Source of the DNA: Holtermannia corniformis
Taxonomy: Eukaryota > Basidiomycota > Tremellomycetes > Holtermanniales
NCBI GenBank assembly: GCA_001599935.1
Contig: BCIJ01000024.1
Location: 214,930 to 278,929 of the forward strand
Direction: 5' to 3'
DNA: 64,000 bases
In this document: one piece after another, positions 37,709-49,700 of the stretch
Position numbering within the stretch: the first letter of the stretch is position 1
Layout: the number at the start of each line of letters is the position of its first letter
Made by a program: the position numbers and the translations under genes
The notes under the pieces: model-generated
Told to the model about the DNA's origin: nothing
What the model saw: the letters and a program-made list of their open reading frames with translations, nothing else
The model's database searches: none

Positions 37709-38546
37709 ATGGACGAGCGCGCGCCAGTAGTGGTAGCGGCCGGGGTCGTCGCCACCAGTCAGTTGGAATGGGTCGGGCTCGCAGTAGGCGTATGCATCGC
37801 TCACTTTGCTTGTGTCTTGCAGCGGCCCTTGGCGCGACCATAGGCGCATCGATTGGCGTGATTCGCTCGCAGAACCCCGTCATCCTCTCTCTCACCATGG
37901 GTCTCAACTGTGGCATAGCCGGTATAGCCTTCTTCGGTCGGTTTCAAGGGCGCATGGACTCTGGACTGCGACTCACCCGCGTCAATAGGTATACGTGAAT
38001 ACCTGATTACACCGGGTCTGCGTTTGGCTCGCACAGTGCCGTCTACTGCGTCGAGCGAACCGCGCTCTGTAACCCAAGTGCGAACGTTCAAGCTTGTCGA
38101 TTCCGCCGTGGCCGGAGGGCTTGCTGGCGGACTGCTCTCTGCTGGTTTCCGTGCGTGCTTCTGGTTGCCAGATTCGACGGTCTTTGCAGAGGCTGACGCC
38201 ACCAGGTGGTGTTCGCACTGCTCCGCGCGCAGCGTTGACTGCCTCATTGATTGGGCTCTGCGTGCAGTCGGCTCTCAACGAAACCCGAATCGTGCGGCTG
38301 CATCTCCTTGCTAGACGGCCTGAGCCGACCAAAGTCGACCCCAACGACCGTCCCACTGCGAACGAGGGCCAAGCCGGTTTACCGCAAAAGATCATGACGG
38401 CTCTTGCGGCAGTGACACCTGTTCGCAAGCTATCGGATGATGACTACCTTTCCGTACTCGAAAAGCGCCAGGCCGATATCCTAGCAAGACTCGCTGCTAT
38501 CGAGCGGGAGCAAGAGACCGTGCTGGCCTCTGTACCGTCTGCCTAG
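37709..38546 (+). CDS. Small predicted membrane protein, family not recognised
   Basis: The ATG at 37709 gives MDERAPVVVAAGVVAT; a GTCAGT donor near 37755 joins to ALGATIGASIGVIRSQNP...LTMGLNCGIAGIAFFG. Later exons give KLVDSAVAGGLAGGLLSA and AALTASLIGLCVQSALNE. The repeated G-x3-G and A-x3-G spacings are glycine-zipper membrane helices, somewhat like Tim17/22-type or other inner-membrane proteins, but I find no diagnostic signature. The C-terminus is hydrophilic and helical, VRKLSDDDYLSVLEKRQADI then LARLAAIEREQETVLASVPSA, a likely short coiled coil, with stop TAG at 38544-38546. The middle exon borders (37917-38180) are uncertain. It is transcribed away from AGS1 and 125 bp before the cullin. 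Confidence 0.6.
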
Positions 38547-38671
38547 TGTACTATACAATGACCCGCATGAAATCAAGCATCAGCATACATACACCCCGCG
38601 GTCGTGTAGACCTCCACCGCTGCCATTGACGCTCGCACTACTCACGAAAGCACGTCGTTAGACATCAAAGC

Positions 38672-41630
38672 ATGTCTCTACTGCAACTGCCCAGTGTATC
38701 GCAAAGTCTGTTTACGAGCAAGCGGTCTCAGCAACCGGGTTTCCACTCGGACAATGTCGTCCGTCTGAGCCTCGACGGTGCGTTGTCACCCATTATGGTC
38801 CAACTGATCACCGCAGGGTCTGCCCGATCGTCCACTACCAACGCCAAGCGGCTGCAAACAGTGCTAGCCTCGATTCATCCTATACTGCATCGCACCTCCA
38901 AGCAGGTACCCCTGGCGAGCACGGCCGAAGGCTGTAGACTGGTGATCGCGGCCGATGCAGCCGCTGCGCGCCATGTGCACGACAAGGGTAGAATCGAGTT
39001 GGAGAGAGCTGCGCGTCAGCTCGCGGAAGACTTGCTGGCAACACAAGGCGATAGCACGGGCTGTCGATGGCTTGCGACCGTCACATCAGCAGAGGCAGGT
39101 TGGTCCGATCGTGCAGTCAGTCGTTGATTTTCGAGTGGAACCTTGGCTGATTGGCCTATGAAAGACTGTTCTATGTGCAGTCTTGGCCCACGCCGATAAG
39201 CCGACCATACGGGCGCTGCACAATGTCAACTCGTTGAGGTAGGTCCAAGTACAGTATAGCGGTAACGCAAGCTAACAAGCTCGCCAGCCAGGTTGCGCAC
39301 GATGCTTTTCGACGCTTCGTTCTGCTCAATGAAAGAGTGCAAAACTTGACAAGAACTGCTCTGCTCTCGTCACTGGCGTCCATGCGCAACAGGTACGGCT
39401 CTTTGAGAATAGTCATTATGCGGTACTGATCGTTGCGCCCGCAGTATCGGCAATGCAAACGCAGAGGTGCTGCTCGCAGTTTCGACCAAACTTGCAGCAT
39501 ATACTGTCCTCGACCTCTACGAAGATGAGATCGTGGCGCAGTCGAGGGAACACTACCTGGTTCACTTCGATCACCTTGCAGATGCCGTCTTGCAAAAGAC
39601 ATGCACGTCTATCGACTATGTCGACAAAGTCATTGCTGCGTTGCAGTCTGAGGATGACATCGCCCGGCAAACGCTACCGTCATTCTTGTGGTCTCGAATG
39701 GTTACGTCTGTGAAAGCCGCAGTAACTGCGAGCAAGCTGACCGAGGTGGCCGACGAAGGTACGCATAGATTACCGTCGTGACTCTAGTTCATGCTCTCAG
39801 TTGCGTTGTCAATCGTCAAACGCAAGGACAGTGCCCTGTTCAGTCGTTCTTTCGATGTTTTCACGCAGCTCGAAGCCTACAGTATTCTGTCAGCGCGTGT
39901 AGGCAGTCAGATACAGGTGAGCTATCAGGCTTGACCTTTCACAGTGCTCACAACGCAGACTGCGATCACGCAAGCCATATCGGATCCCAGCAAGGACTAT
40001 CAGATGGTGGACGTGATTCTAGACACCACCCGCTTCGTCGAACGAGCAACTTCTGCGTATTACAATCAAGTACGGTCCGCAGTCCCCGGCAGTGCGTTAC
40101 GGCGACGAGAGCTCGAGGAGTGTACAAGAACTGCATTCAAGGCTGGTGTGGACTCTAGACATAACGCCCCGGCCGAGTGGATTGGTGCGAACTCTTGTCC
40201 AGAAAATTTCGTGTGGGCTGACGCTTGAACAGCAAAGCATCTCGACACGGTCATGCGTCACGGGGAAGGAACAAAGACAGAAATCGAGTTCAATCTGCTG
40301 CTGGACGAGATCATTGCTCTTATCCGCTACACCAAAGACAAAGACATCTTCAAGGCGTTCTATGCGTCTGGTCTAGCCAAGCGACTCCTGTTGAACAAAT
40401 CCGCAAGTGATGACCTTGAACGGAGTATGATTATAAAACTGCAAAATGGTCAGTCGCTCGTCGAGTAGCAGAGTGTGCTCATCTCGCACAGAGATGGGCG
40501 ATGAATTCACATCTGGCGACGTCATGTTGAAAGACTTGCAACTCAGTGAGAGGTGCGTAGATGACGGTACAGATCCTACATTAACGTCGCAGTCTCATCA
40601 AGGCCTTTCAACAAGCGAAAAGCACCGCGCCCGAAGCTCATCCAGATCCGAATCATTTGACCGCCAATGTTTTAACAGAGTCGGCTTGGCCTCCGTACGC
40701 GCAGAATGTTTCAAGGGCCTGAGCTAAGTGACGTGCAGATATCCGCAACTCACCAAAGGGTGGGATCTTCGTCTTACCCCTCAGGTGAGTCGTTTGGGAT
40801 ATGACACCGTTTGCTCACCCTAGCAGCTGCAACAATCATTGGACGTTTTCACTGCATGGTACGCGAGCCAACACAAGAACCGAAAATTATCGTGGCGTCA
40901 CCAACTTGCAACTGCGACCCTTACCGCAACCTTCCCATCGGGTCGCTACGAGATCAGCGTCAGTTTGTTTCAAGCTCTGGTGCTTTTGCAATTCAACGAC
41001 GACGACAACCTCACGACTTTGGAACTGCAGACGAGAACTGGGCTAGGTGAGGCATTGCCTGCATCAAAGAGTCCATTACTCATCGGAACCCAGAAACGTC
41101 CGAGCTCGCACGGACACTGCAATCACTTGCCCTCGGAAAGAAGACAACGCGGGTCTTGCAGAAGCGCCCTCCAGGAAAAGACGTTCTTCCGACAGACCGC
41201 ATTTCTTTCAACAAAGGCTTCGCGAGCGAACGCGTTCGCTTTCGCATCAACCAGGTCCAACAAGAGATCTCGGTGCGTACACGTCTGCTTCTGTGATACA
41301 TCAAGCTGATTATATGTCAAGGCCGACGAGTCCAAGCAGACCAACATGCAGGTGCTCGTGGATCGAACGGCCATCCTTGATGCCTATGTTGTCAAGATCA
41401 TGAAAGGGCGGAAGCGCTTGTCCATGCAGCTGCTAGTTGACGCTGTCATTGAGGCTGTGCACAAGCTATTCCCACCAGACGTCAAAGATATCAAGAAGCG
41501 CATCGAAGACCTCATTGAACGGGAGGTGAGTTGAACTTTGCGGTAGCTCAGCCTGCTGTTTTGTTGACGACGATTTCAGTACTTGGAGCGGGACGATGTC
41601 GAGAAGAATATGCTGAATTACTTGGCTTAA
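38672..41630 (+). CDS. Cullin, CUL4-like or CUL3-like scaffold of an E3 ligase
   Basis: Cullins bridge a substrate adaptor and RBX1 in RING ubiquitin ligases. ATG at 38672 (MSLLQLPSVSQSLF). The N-terminal cullin-repeat helices run through ALHNVNSLSQVAHDAFRRFV and RQTLPSFLWSRM. The cullin homology domain has KDIFKAFYASGLAKRLLLNK with SASDDLERSMIIKLQNEMGDEF, a TFPSGRYEISVSLFQALVLL winged segment and the C-terminal block with the neddylation Lys in AYVVKIMKGRKRLS. It ends IKKRIEDLIEREYLERDDV...NYLA, TAA at 41628-41630. About ten introns of 40-60 nt are needed. The FP..YEISVS and the IEDLIEREYLERD end fit CUL3 or CUL4 about equally, so I leave the class open. All landmark motifs are intact. Confidence 0.88.
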
Positions 41631-42506
41631 CGCGAGTATGCATTTCGCGTCATTTCATGCAGAGGCGTAACGCCTTATGTTGTTGGCCTCACAGAGCGCG
41701 GTGCCACACTCCATCATCTCGCCTACTGCGTATACTTGCTTCGGTGCTGGAAGTTCGCCACGCCATCCTTACTCGCAAGTTGTCCATGTTGCAAACCACG
41801 CTTGGGAGGACCTCGCTGAGAGAGGGCGATAGTCCTGCGGCTGGAAGGCCAGATCAACGAAGATCTGTCCTGACTGGACGAGAACTCTAGATCGCGCAGC
41901 GGAAGACGAGGTTCCGCAGTTGAGGGACCTCGAGCATCGACGAGAGAGAATAGGTAGAACGCTATCATATTCGAGCGAGGTTCAGTGTAGGCGGTGCATC
42001 ACTCATTTTAGCCATAGTACAGCCGTTCGTATCACTGCCTAAATCAGAAAACTTAGACCCCCCCTCACCACAGTGAATGCCCCTCGGCAACAGCGCCGCG
42101 AACAGAGGTATGCGGACGGCTGCAAGACAAACATTGCAAACTGAGGATGGATCTACGAGCCCGAAACAGCGTCGCGTGATGCCAAGGCGAAGCGCGACAA
42201 GCTTTGTTTGACCGACGACGCGAAAGCCGTTCGCCTGTCGCCTTGATCCGCGCGCGCATATGAAGGGTATGTGGTTGCTGAATTACACTGCACGACCATA
42301 CAAGTGCTGATTGATCTAGATCCGGACCTACGGCTCACAAGGCGGAGCGGCCTCCTCGCTTGTCTGTCAGGTTTATGTTAGCATCTATCAAAGGACCGGT
42401 AAGCAAGTAAGCGCATTGAAACACCGCTTCGGCTAAACTCCCTTTATGCGTAGATTGCAGGGTCGCTACTTAAAGCGATGGATGCTAGTGAGGGTGTTAC
42501 GTTCAA
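41631..42506 (+). other. Region without a resolved gene; possible upstream exons
   Basis: No complete gene. Two intron-like units stand out on the plus strand: GTATGT...CTGATTGATCTAG near 42267-42319 and GTAAGC...TGCGTAG near 42400-42455, with short open segments between (for example VRFMLASIKGP then IAGSLLKAMDAS). These may be 5' exons of the gene called from 42507, but I could not connect them in one frame. Confidence 0.35.
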
Positions 42507-42908
42507 ATGACTAGCTTTGCTGCGACGGGCGCTTTGGCGGTGCTGACTTCGACGGGAGAGATGGTGACCATCCAGCTAGAACGGCGAAAGGTCTCTCGAC
42601 CTCGGTTGTCGCTCGAGACTTTGGCAATCTCCGAGTACAGCGAGGATGAAGGGATGGACACCTCGTCGGATCGCGGCCCGCAGAACGGGAAGCCACCCAC
42701 GGATGGCACTGGTCATAGACAGCAAGAAGAGTGGGGCTTCTCATTCGAGCCGGAGACAGCGGCGCAAGCCAGCAAGAACGAGGCGGCTAGCACATGGAGG
42801 ATCGAGTGGAATGCCTTGAGTGCGGTAGAACGGACGACACTGCAGGCGTTGTTGATGTTCATGTATTGGCAATGACTTGCAGGGCAAACTCACTCAGCCC
42901 TCATCCCA

Positions 42909-42913
42909 CGTAC
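42909..42913. repeat. Left 5-bp target duplication of solo LTR (CGTAC)
   Basis: CGTAC directly precedes the LTR and is repeated at 43033-43037. Five base pairs is the copia integrase footprint. Confidence 0.6.
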
Positions 42914-43032
42914 TATGAGGGGTTGCGGGCTTCGGCCTTTCGGAGTTGTGCAATGTGCAGTGTGCAGAGGGGTTAAGGCGTCTGTAAAGCCCGGCTGCTG
43001 TCCATAGTCCATGCAGCCTTTGCCTTTCCATA
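42914..43032 (+). repeat. Diverged solo LTR of a copia-type element
   Basis: The 119-bp segment starts TATGAGG and ends CCATA. It aligns along its length with the 106-bp LTR of the copia element at 51183: shared words include CAGAGGGGTTAAG and GCTGTCCATAGTC. It is flanked by the duplication CGTAC on both sides, and no internal element remains, so LTR-LTR recombination is the likely origin. Overall identity is far below that of the two LTRs at 51 and 55 kb, so it belongs to an older or sister family. Confidence 0.7.
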
Positions 43033-43037
43033 CGTAC
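43033..43037. repeat. Right 5-bp target duplication of solo LTR (CGTAC)
   Basis: Second CGTAC directly after the LTR; matches 42909-42913. Confidence 0.6.
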
Positions 43038-44194
43038 GACGTGCATTCGACCTCGATTGGTTCGCGGGCTTGGGTTGGTATCAATATCTCCAATTGAAGA
43101 GGTCCTTCTCACTGTAGCTTGGGTAGCTTGCACTAACGCTTGCTCCTCGGCGCGGCGAGTGCGCTCGGTGTTGCGACTACTGATTGATCTATGTGTTGCC
43201 GTACGAAGCCATCTCGTATACGGGAGGCGAGTGGATGCTGGCGTACTGGGCGGTCATGGCAGCAAAGTTCAACGCGTCAGTTTCCCCTAGCCCGTCTGGT
43301 CTCTGACGTCGGACCAGCGAAAATGGTCCCTAGCTGACCTGGACATTGGTTGTGGCCTACTCTCCGTACGGGTTCCAGATGGCGGCAGCGCGGCCCGTGA
43401 GCAATGGCGAAGGCTACGAATGTCACGCAACCTTGCTCGCTCGGAGGACTTCCAACCTCTCGATGCTTCCAGCGGTCCTTGCGGAAATGGTACGTGACCG
43501 GCTACGAAAGCGGTGGGACTGACTCCGTTGAGTTGGATTACAGCGTTGGACGGGAGAGCAAGTGATAGCGAGGCGTTAGGAGCTTGCTAGCCGCCTCTGC
43601 CTTTTGGCATTTCTGGCAGTTTCGCCAGAATCGCCAAAGGGACGGCTTCGAGATTGGCTCAATCGTCTTTCCGCCATCATCGAAGACGGCTGCAAGCTCA
43701 AAGGTTCACCCGCCATCCTCCCCTTCTTCCTCCTCTGTTCCCCCTTTTTTGTCTGCGCTCCGTTTCAGTCGCCTACGAGTTGTACTTCATGGCCTGTTGG
43801 AGCCACGTCTTGCGCCATGCATCACGTGTCTGCCGGTGCGGGTGGGCGGGAACACCTTCGACACGACGGCAGCCGAGCAATCCTGATGCCCTGCCTCGCG
43901 CGCTCGACCGCAAACCGGTCAACAAATTCTCCCCGCCGACCTCGACCGAGCTGGAGGGGCACAATAAGCAGACACTTGCGGCGTTGACGCCGGCAACACC
44001 TCAGCCCTCGAAGGCGTCCGGGAACAAGACCAACGGCCGTCATCTATCCGTTCGCGGACCTTTCGCTGTCGAGGAAGACTCTGACTCACTATCTGACGAA
44101 TAAGGACGTAGCATCAAGTGATTGTACATGACGTGATGAGCATCTTTGTAGCCCCGCCAGAGCTACCGGCGCTCCAGTTCGATTCATCACATCA

Positions 44195-46073
44195 CTACCG
44201 CTTTGAGACGTAAGGTATAGGTGCCCATGAAAGCGTTCTGCGCCCGCCGTTATGTTCAGGGAACAGGGTGACCGTCTCATCGTCTCCGTAACATGGACAA
44301 CCCAGGCAGTGTTAGCATGGACAGTATACGTCGTTTGACTCACAATGACTGCAAGTATGAGTAGTCCGGCACGGCGGCATATGACAGGCGGTCGCAGTAG
44401 ACGAACCAAGCCTGTAGTTCCTCGGCTGCAGACGTATCAAACCCATTTTCACGAGGATGAGACACTCACGCAAGCCATTACGACCTCCCAGCGCCCACAG
44501 ACGCTTGGTTCCCACAATGCGCTCGTGCCAAACGACGACCTCTGGGTTCCACTGCCGCTGCGCTTGTGCGAACACAGCTTCAAAACGATCCACTAGATCC
44601 TGCCAGGGCAGAGATCCTTAATGCCATCAGCGACGGTATCATACGTTGCGTGACGGACCCAAGAGAAAGTCTGGGTCTGGTCAAAGAATCCCGTTGTGAG
44701 ATCGAGCGCCACTCACAGGCCAAGGTGTATCCCAAAGATTCGATGTCATCTCGGCGTGAACCCTCTGATGACGGCACTCAGCAAGGTTGCAAGGCCCCGA
44801 ACAGATGAACTGACCACAACGACTGGACATGAAAAGCTGGGTTCCGACCATCTTGCTCAAGTCCGGACGAGGTTGCTCGATATGACTTCCAGTTCGCGCA
44901 TCGAGGTATGTCTGCGCCATACCAAAACTATTCAGGATCAGTACAGCCCAAGGCTATTGGTGAGCAGCGCACTCAATCAGGTAAATGACTCGTTTGAGTG
45001 CTCCAAGTCCAATGCAGAGATTGTCCGGCTGTCATTCATGAGCATATGTGCGGCGCCAAGTAAAAAAAGCCAACCTTGATGTCACGATGAACGTACCCTC
45101 GGGAGTGAACATACGCGAGCCTGTCAAGAACCTGCTGCCCTACCCAAACGACTGAAGGAAACCCCCAGCCTGAGTTGGAGTAAGATGGGCGGCTGGATCT
45201 TTCAGAGTCTAGTGCGCGGAGGCTGTCGCGGATCGGTTCACCAGTGAAGAAGGGATTGCTGGCAGACACTGGCGTCAAAGGGGATGGCTGAGGTGATCTC
45301 ACAGACCGTACAGAAGACTGTGAGCTCTGCGATGATGCCTCGCTGTTCAGCCCCGCAAATGCCCCTGCCGGCCAATATTGCCCCGCAAGTGGCCCGGATC
45401 GACTCGACGATCGCGAGGGTCTTTGTTTCGCTATCGCCCTCTGGAACAGGTACTCCAGGTTCTCCCCGACACGCTCGGTCACCAAGCCAATGTATGCTGA
45501 AGATGTCTCTTGGGGGGATCGAGGAGGGTATGAGCGCGCCCCCAGTGGCGTGTTTGGTGGCCTCAACCGGGTTCGGAGCAGTTCGCCGAGGTCGGGTTCG
45601 GTCAAGGGCCGCATAAGATATGCACACGGGAAGGGCGGTCGCGGCGAGCCTTCGCGGCTTGTCGGTCTTGAGATCGGAACAGAGTTCCTGACTGGGCCAC
45701 TATACAGGTATCTCGCTGGTAGTGATGGGTAGCAACCTGGTGCGTTGACGGGATGGACTCACGAATTCCAGTCACATCGTGACCAGCATGACATCCCAAG
45801 TCTTGCAAGATACGTGCCTCTTTGCTCAGTACAGGCCGACTGGTAGATGTACTGCGTTGTTGAGCTCAAGCCAGCGTTGGCAAGCCAAGAAACCTTTCAA
45901 GCTTGATCGCCACCAGCTCACTACTCGCCCTTCGACGACCTAGGTAGACATCTCCAAAACCTCCCTTGCCGATTTGCCAGTCGTACCTATGTGCTGTCAC
46001 GAGACGGTCCGGGTGTGAGATGAGGCGAAGAATACCTCGAAAAGAAATCCCCAATCTCAAAGGCTACACTCAT
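44195..46073 (-). CDS. Divergent casein kinase 1-like protein kinase
   Basis: ATG at 46073 (MSVAFEIGDFFSR) joins through a 49-nt intron to YDWQIGKGGFGDVYLGRR, the glycine loop, then ELVAIKLE with the ATP-anchoring Lys. After further short exons a Ser/Arg/Pro-rich insertion of more than 100 residues (SSRSGPLAGQYWPAG..., SSQSSQSSVRSVRSPQPS) interrupts the kinase fold. The fold resumes in GQQVLDRLAYVHSRGYVHRDIK with the catalytic HRD Asp. Next come PDNLCIG, a CK1-type FGMAQTYLDARTGSHI activation segment, and SRRDDIESLGYTLA, the CK1 signature helix. The C-terminal part AWFVYCDRLSYAAVPDYSYL matches the CK1 ending. The exact 3' exon is uncertain (stop about 44195). CK1 kinases phosphorylate acidic and primed substrates, but the divergence makes any specific role unknown. 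An ORF starting further upstream in another frame uses a non-ATG codon and is not needed. Confidence 0.75.
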
Positions 46074-46702
46074 GCCGCCAGTGGTTTGCTGTCTCTGCAG
46101 GTCGAGATGAGTATGCTCAGACAAGCACGGAGCGGTCAGCGCGGAGCAAAATGCAAGTCTGGTGCCATGAGGCGGAGGCGGCAAAGGTGAATGGGCGATC
46201 CGTCTGTGCGGTCGCAAGCACGGTTTCGGGGTTTCAGGCGGCCGACCCATGCATTGCAGCCCAAGCCGTCAGTGGTTGTGAGATTGCAAGCGCAGACTGC
46301 CATGACTCTACCAGACACTCTGCAGCGCGCCTGACGCAGCTGAGCTGGTGGACGCAGCTGCGGCGGGGATGCACCCTGAAAAAGTAGCTGGTGCCACGTG
46401 GCAAGAGACAATTGAGGGGACGCGACGTTTCAGACGCGGCGAGCACAGCTTCTGGTATTGATCAGGCATAGACACCATCGGACTGCCAGGCGCAGGACAA
46501 TCGGTTGTCGCACAGGCAACAGCAACGACGACGGTCAGCGACACACACCGTTCTCATCACTGTGTCTTCTCGGCCATTCGCGTGCACCCAGGCAGCACCG
46601 CAATCTTCGTTCGCGTGGCGTCATAGACGTTGCTCCAATCGCAGTTTTCAACTGACAGCACGGTAACCAAGAGCAGCACCCGGTCGGCTTGCGACAGGTG
46701 CA
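46074..46702. promoter_or_regulatory. Divergent intergenic region (kinase / CSC1 channel)
   Basis: 629 bp between divergent ATGs. No gene seen; open frames here are short, lack introns that help, and lack motifs. Confidence 0.5.
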
Positions 46703-49700
46703 ATGTCGTCCTCAATAGATGAGAATACGTTCAAGGAGCTGCTGGAGCAGTATGAAAAGACGCTATCGCAAGTGTGAGTGCCCCGCGTCCCACGGTGTCC
46801 GAGCTCAACAGTCGCTCTAGCTCTGTGAAGGCCGTTGGCTCGCAGATTGCATTGATGACGGGTATATCGGTATGTAGGCTGTGGGCGACTCGCTCTCACA
46901 TGCTCACGAATGTCCCTTCAGCTTGCAACCTTGCTTGCTTTCAGCTTCTTCAGGCCACGCCAACGAAAAGTCTATGCACCCAAAGTATGTCCGGCTGGAC
47001 CTCCGCTACTGGACTGACCCATAAGATCAAATATGCCGCTGCGCAGACATCAGATGACCCTAGCTCTTTCACTACCGCCGTCCAACCGCCCTCGATCCCG
47101 AATGGTTTCTTTTCGTGGTTCAGCCCGGTGCTGCACGTCAAAGAACAGCAAATGTCGGACCAGATTGGTTCGTGTTGACTACATGATTGCCGGCAGCACC
47201 TGACATCGTCCAAGGTCTTGACGGCGTCGCTTTCTTGCGCTTCCTGCGGTTGGTTCGATGGGTTTTCGTCGCAACGTCGGTGGTGGCCGGTGGAGCTCTC
47301 TTGTAGGCCACTGTCTCATTGTGGAACACAACTGACCCACCCAGACCTGTTAATATCGTATACAACCTGCAACACGTCGATTCAGCCAATCGTAACATTC
47401 TGTCGACCCTCACGATTCAGAATCTAGGCGGTAACATTATTTTCGTGCATGTCGCGGCAACCTACATTATCACCTTTGTCATCATCTACTTGGGTACGTC
47501 GTGTGTGGGCGTCTGCTTTGGCTGACAGACGTCATACAGTATGGTTTCACTGGCAGAAAATGCTTCTCCTGCGCCAAGCTTGGTTCAGAAGCCCGGCCTA
47601 TCAGTCTAAAATCTACTCAAGAACCCTGATGGTGTGTGCCCCGCTTGGCGAGCGTGTCTGACACCACGCAGATCACCCAAATCCGAAAAGACTATCGCAC
47701 CGACGAAGGACTGGTTGCACTCATGGGATTGCTGAAAGTTGATGGCATCAAGATCGGTGAGTCAGTCGCCGTACACCGCATTCAGCTGATGTTTCTCAGC
47801 GGCTCAAATCGACTGCACCTCAATCGGCAAGCATTCCTGCTTCAGTCCCGCCCGGGCCAGCTGACAGCTTGCAGGCCGCCGACTGGACGACTTTCCCGAC
47901 ATGGTCGAGGCACACAATGCTGCAGTTCGGGACCTCGAAGCCTCTCTCGTCAAATACCTCAAACATAACAAGAAGGCAACTCACCGACCGACGCTTAGAA
48001 AAGGTGGCTTCTTGGGTTTAGGCGGAGAGAAAAAAGTACATGCCGAGATCCGCACAGCACTCACCGCTGACTTGTCTGCAGGATGCGATTGAGTACCACG
48101 CCAAGGAAATCAATTTCTTGAGGGAGCGTCTGGAAGCCAAGCGCCGTGACATCGAGCAATTGATCAAGCGTGACCGTCATGCTCGCAAGCATCACAAGAA
48201 GGAGATCAAACCGCAAGGCGAAAATTATGGTCAGTGTGGTTTGACACTCTCGCACCGGCGTCCGATCCTGATGACGAGTAGGTTTCGTGTCGATGAAGAC
48301 GGTCGCCGATGCTCACCGCATCGCGAGGACGCACCGCGGGCGCCTCAAGGAGCTTTTCGGAGCTGAACTACAGCTCGCTCCGTCGCCGCAGGACATAGTA
48401 CGTATTCAGACCTTGGCTTGATGATGCGCGCCAACTCACTTGAGTCCAGGTTTGGAAGAACATCAAGCTGGAACCGAGCACCCGCAAGTCCAACGAGTGG
48501 TTTGGTTTTGCTATCCTTGGTGTTGTCTGCGCACTCAACACCATTCCGGTACGTCATGAGCCAGTCAGTCGAGCAAGCTGACATACCAGGTACTTGTGGT
48601 CTCCCTGCTGGCCAACTTGAGGTACTTTGCTACTGCCAAGTCTCACCTCAGCACCAGCTGACCCCGTAGTGCGTTGACCGTATACGTCACATTCCTCGAA
48701 GAGTGGAAAGACGCCGGTCAATGGGGTGACTGGACATTTTCTTTGGTATCTGGTGTTTTACCATCCATCGTCTCAGCAGCGTTTGGCTATCTCCTGCCCA
48801 TTGTCATGCGCAAGCTTTCCAAGTACCAAGGCGCGATGACTCGCTCAAGGCTCGATCGAGCGGTGTGTCAGCGTTACTACGCTTTCATGGTAGTTGTGAG
48901 TTGACTTTTGCCGGTGATAATATCTGTCTGACGATGGTTCAGTCCAACTTGGTGATCTTCTCGCTCATTGGAGTGGCTTACAGTGAGTTCGCCAGTGCAA
49001 CAGTGAGACATACTTACACCACTGTAGCGGCGATCGCCGAGATTGTCATCAAGATAGGCAAGCATCAGTCCTTTGGCACGATCATGCGTGGATTCAGCAG
49101 TTCGTCAACAGCCGATCATCCCGAATCTGCACTAACGCACATGCATAGACATTCCCGACGGTGGGTACACGGCAAAACTAAGTTCATCCACTGACGCTTC
49201 ATTCAGAAATCCAAGGGACTTACGTTCAACAGTGAGTGGATACTTGCATTCTTACCAGGGCGCGGCTGACGGAACGACCAGGTCCACATGTGCGTTGTTC
49301 GCGCCGAGTCGATGTAAATACTGACATACCAAAGATTGGTTGACATATCTTCCGTAAGTCGCGCCAGCCAGCGTCACTCGCGCGGCTAACAAAGCAGGCT
49401 GCGAGGTTTCCTGTTCTTCTTTGAGCTTGCTCAAATAATCAAGTTGGCTCTGTTATCCGTCAGGCGTCTCCTTTTCGCAAGGACACCTCGAGACATTCGC
49501 GAGTGGACAACGGTGAGCCCGATAGAGTCGGTAGACATCACGCTTAACCGCGCCAGCCCCCTTACTTTGAGTACGCAATCGTCTCAGTCAATCTGCTATT
49601 CATCGCCACAGTGGGCTTAATCGTGAATTGGACTTGATGTCTCGTACAGGCTGACGAGTCATCAGTACGCTCCACTTGCACCGCTAGTCAGTATCGGCGC

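Larger units (their letters stand above)
42507..44103 (+). pseudogene. Unidentified gene interrupted by a solo LTR
   Basis: Not recognised. The ATG at 42507 (an internal Met is possible) gives SFAATGALAVLTSTGEMVTI, a beta-propeller-like strand pattern, then an acidic linker. A GTAGAA donor near 42831 would join to GKLTQPSSHV, and the LTR insertion at 42914 breaks the coding sequence just there. Downstream open segments with good splice signals follow: YTGGEWMLAYWAVMAAKF near 43230, VVAYSPYGFQMAAARPVS near 43370, GRLRDWLNRLSAIIEDGCKL near 43650, a pyrimidine-rich intron (about 43703-43768), VAYELYFMACWSHVLRHASR, and a Ser/Pro-rich acidic tail ending EEDSDSLSDE, TAG at 44101-44103. The tail and the helical exon share one frame. 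Exon phases around 43050-43220 are unresolved. It could be decayed, or the LTR could be spliced out as part of a larger intron. Confidence 0.45.
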
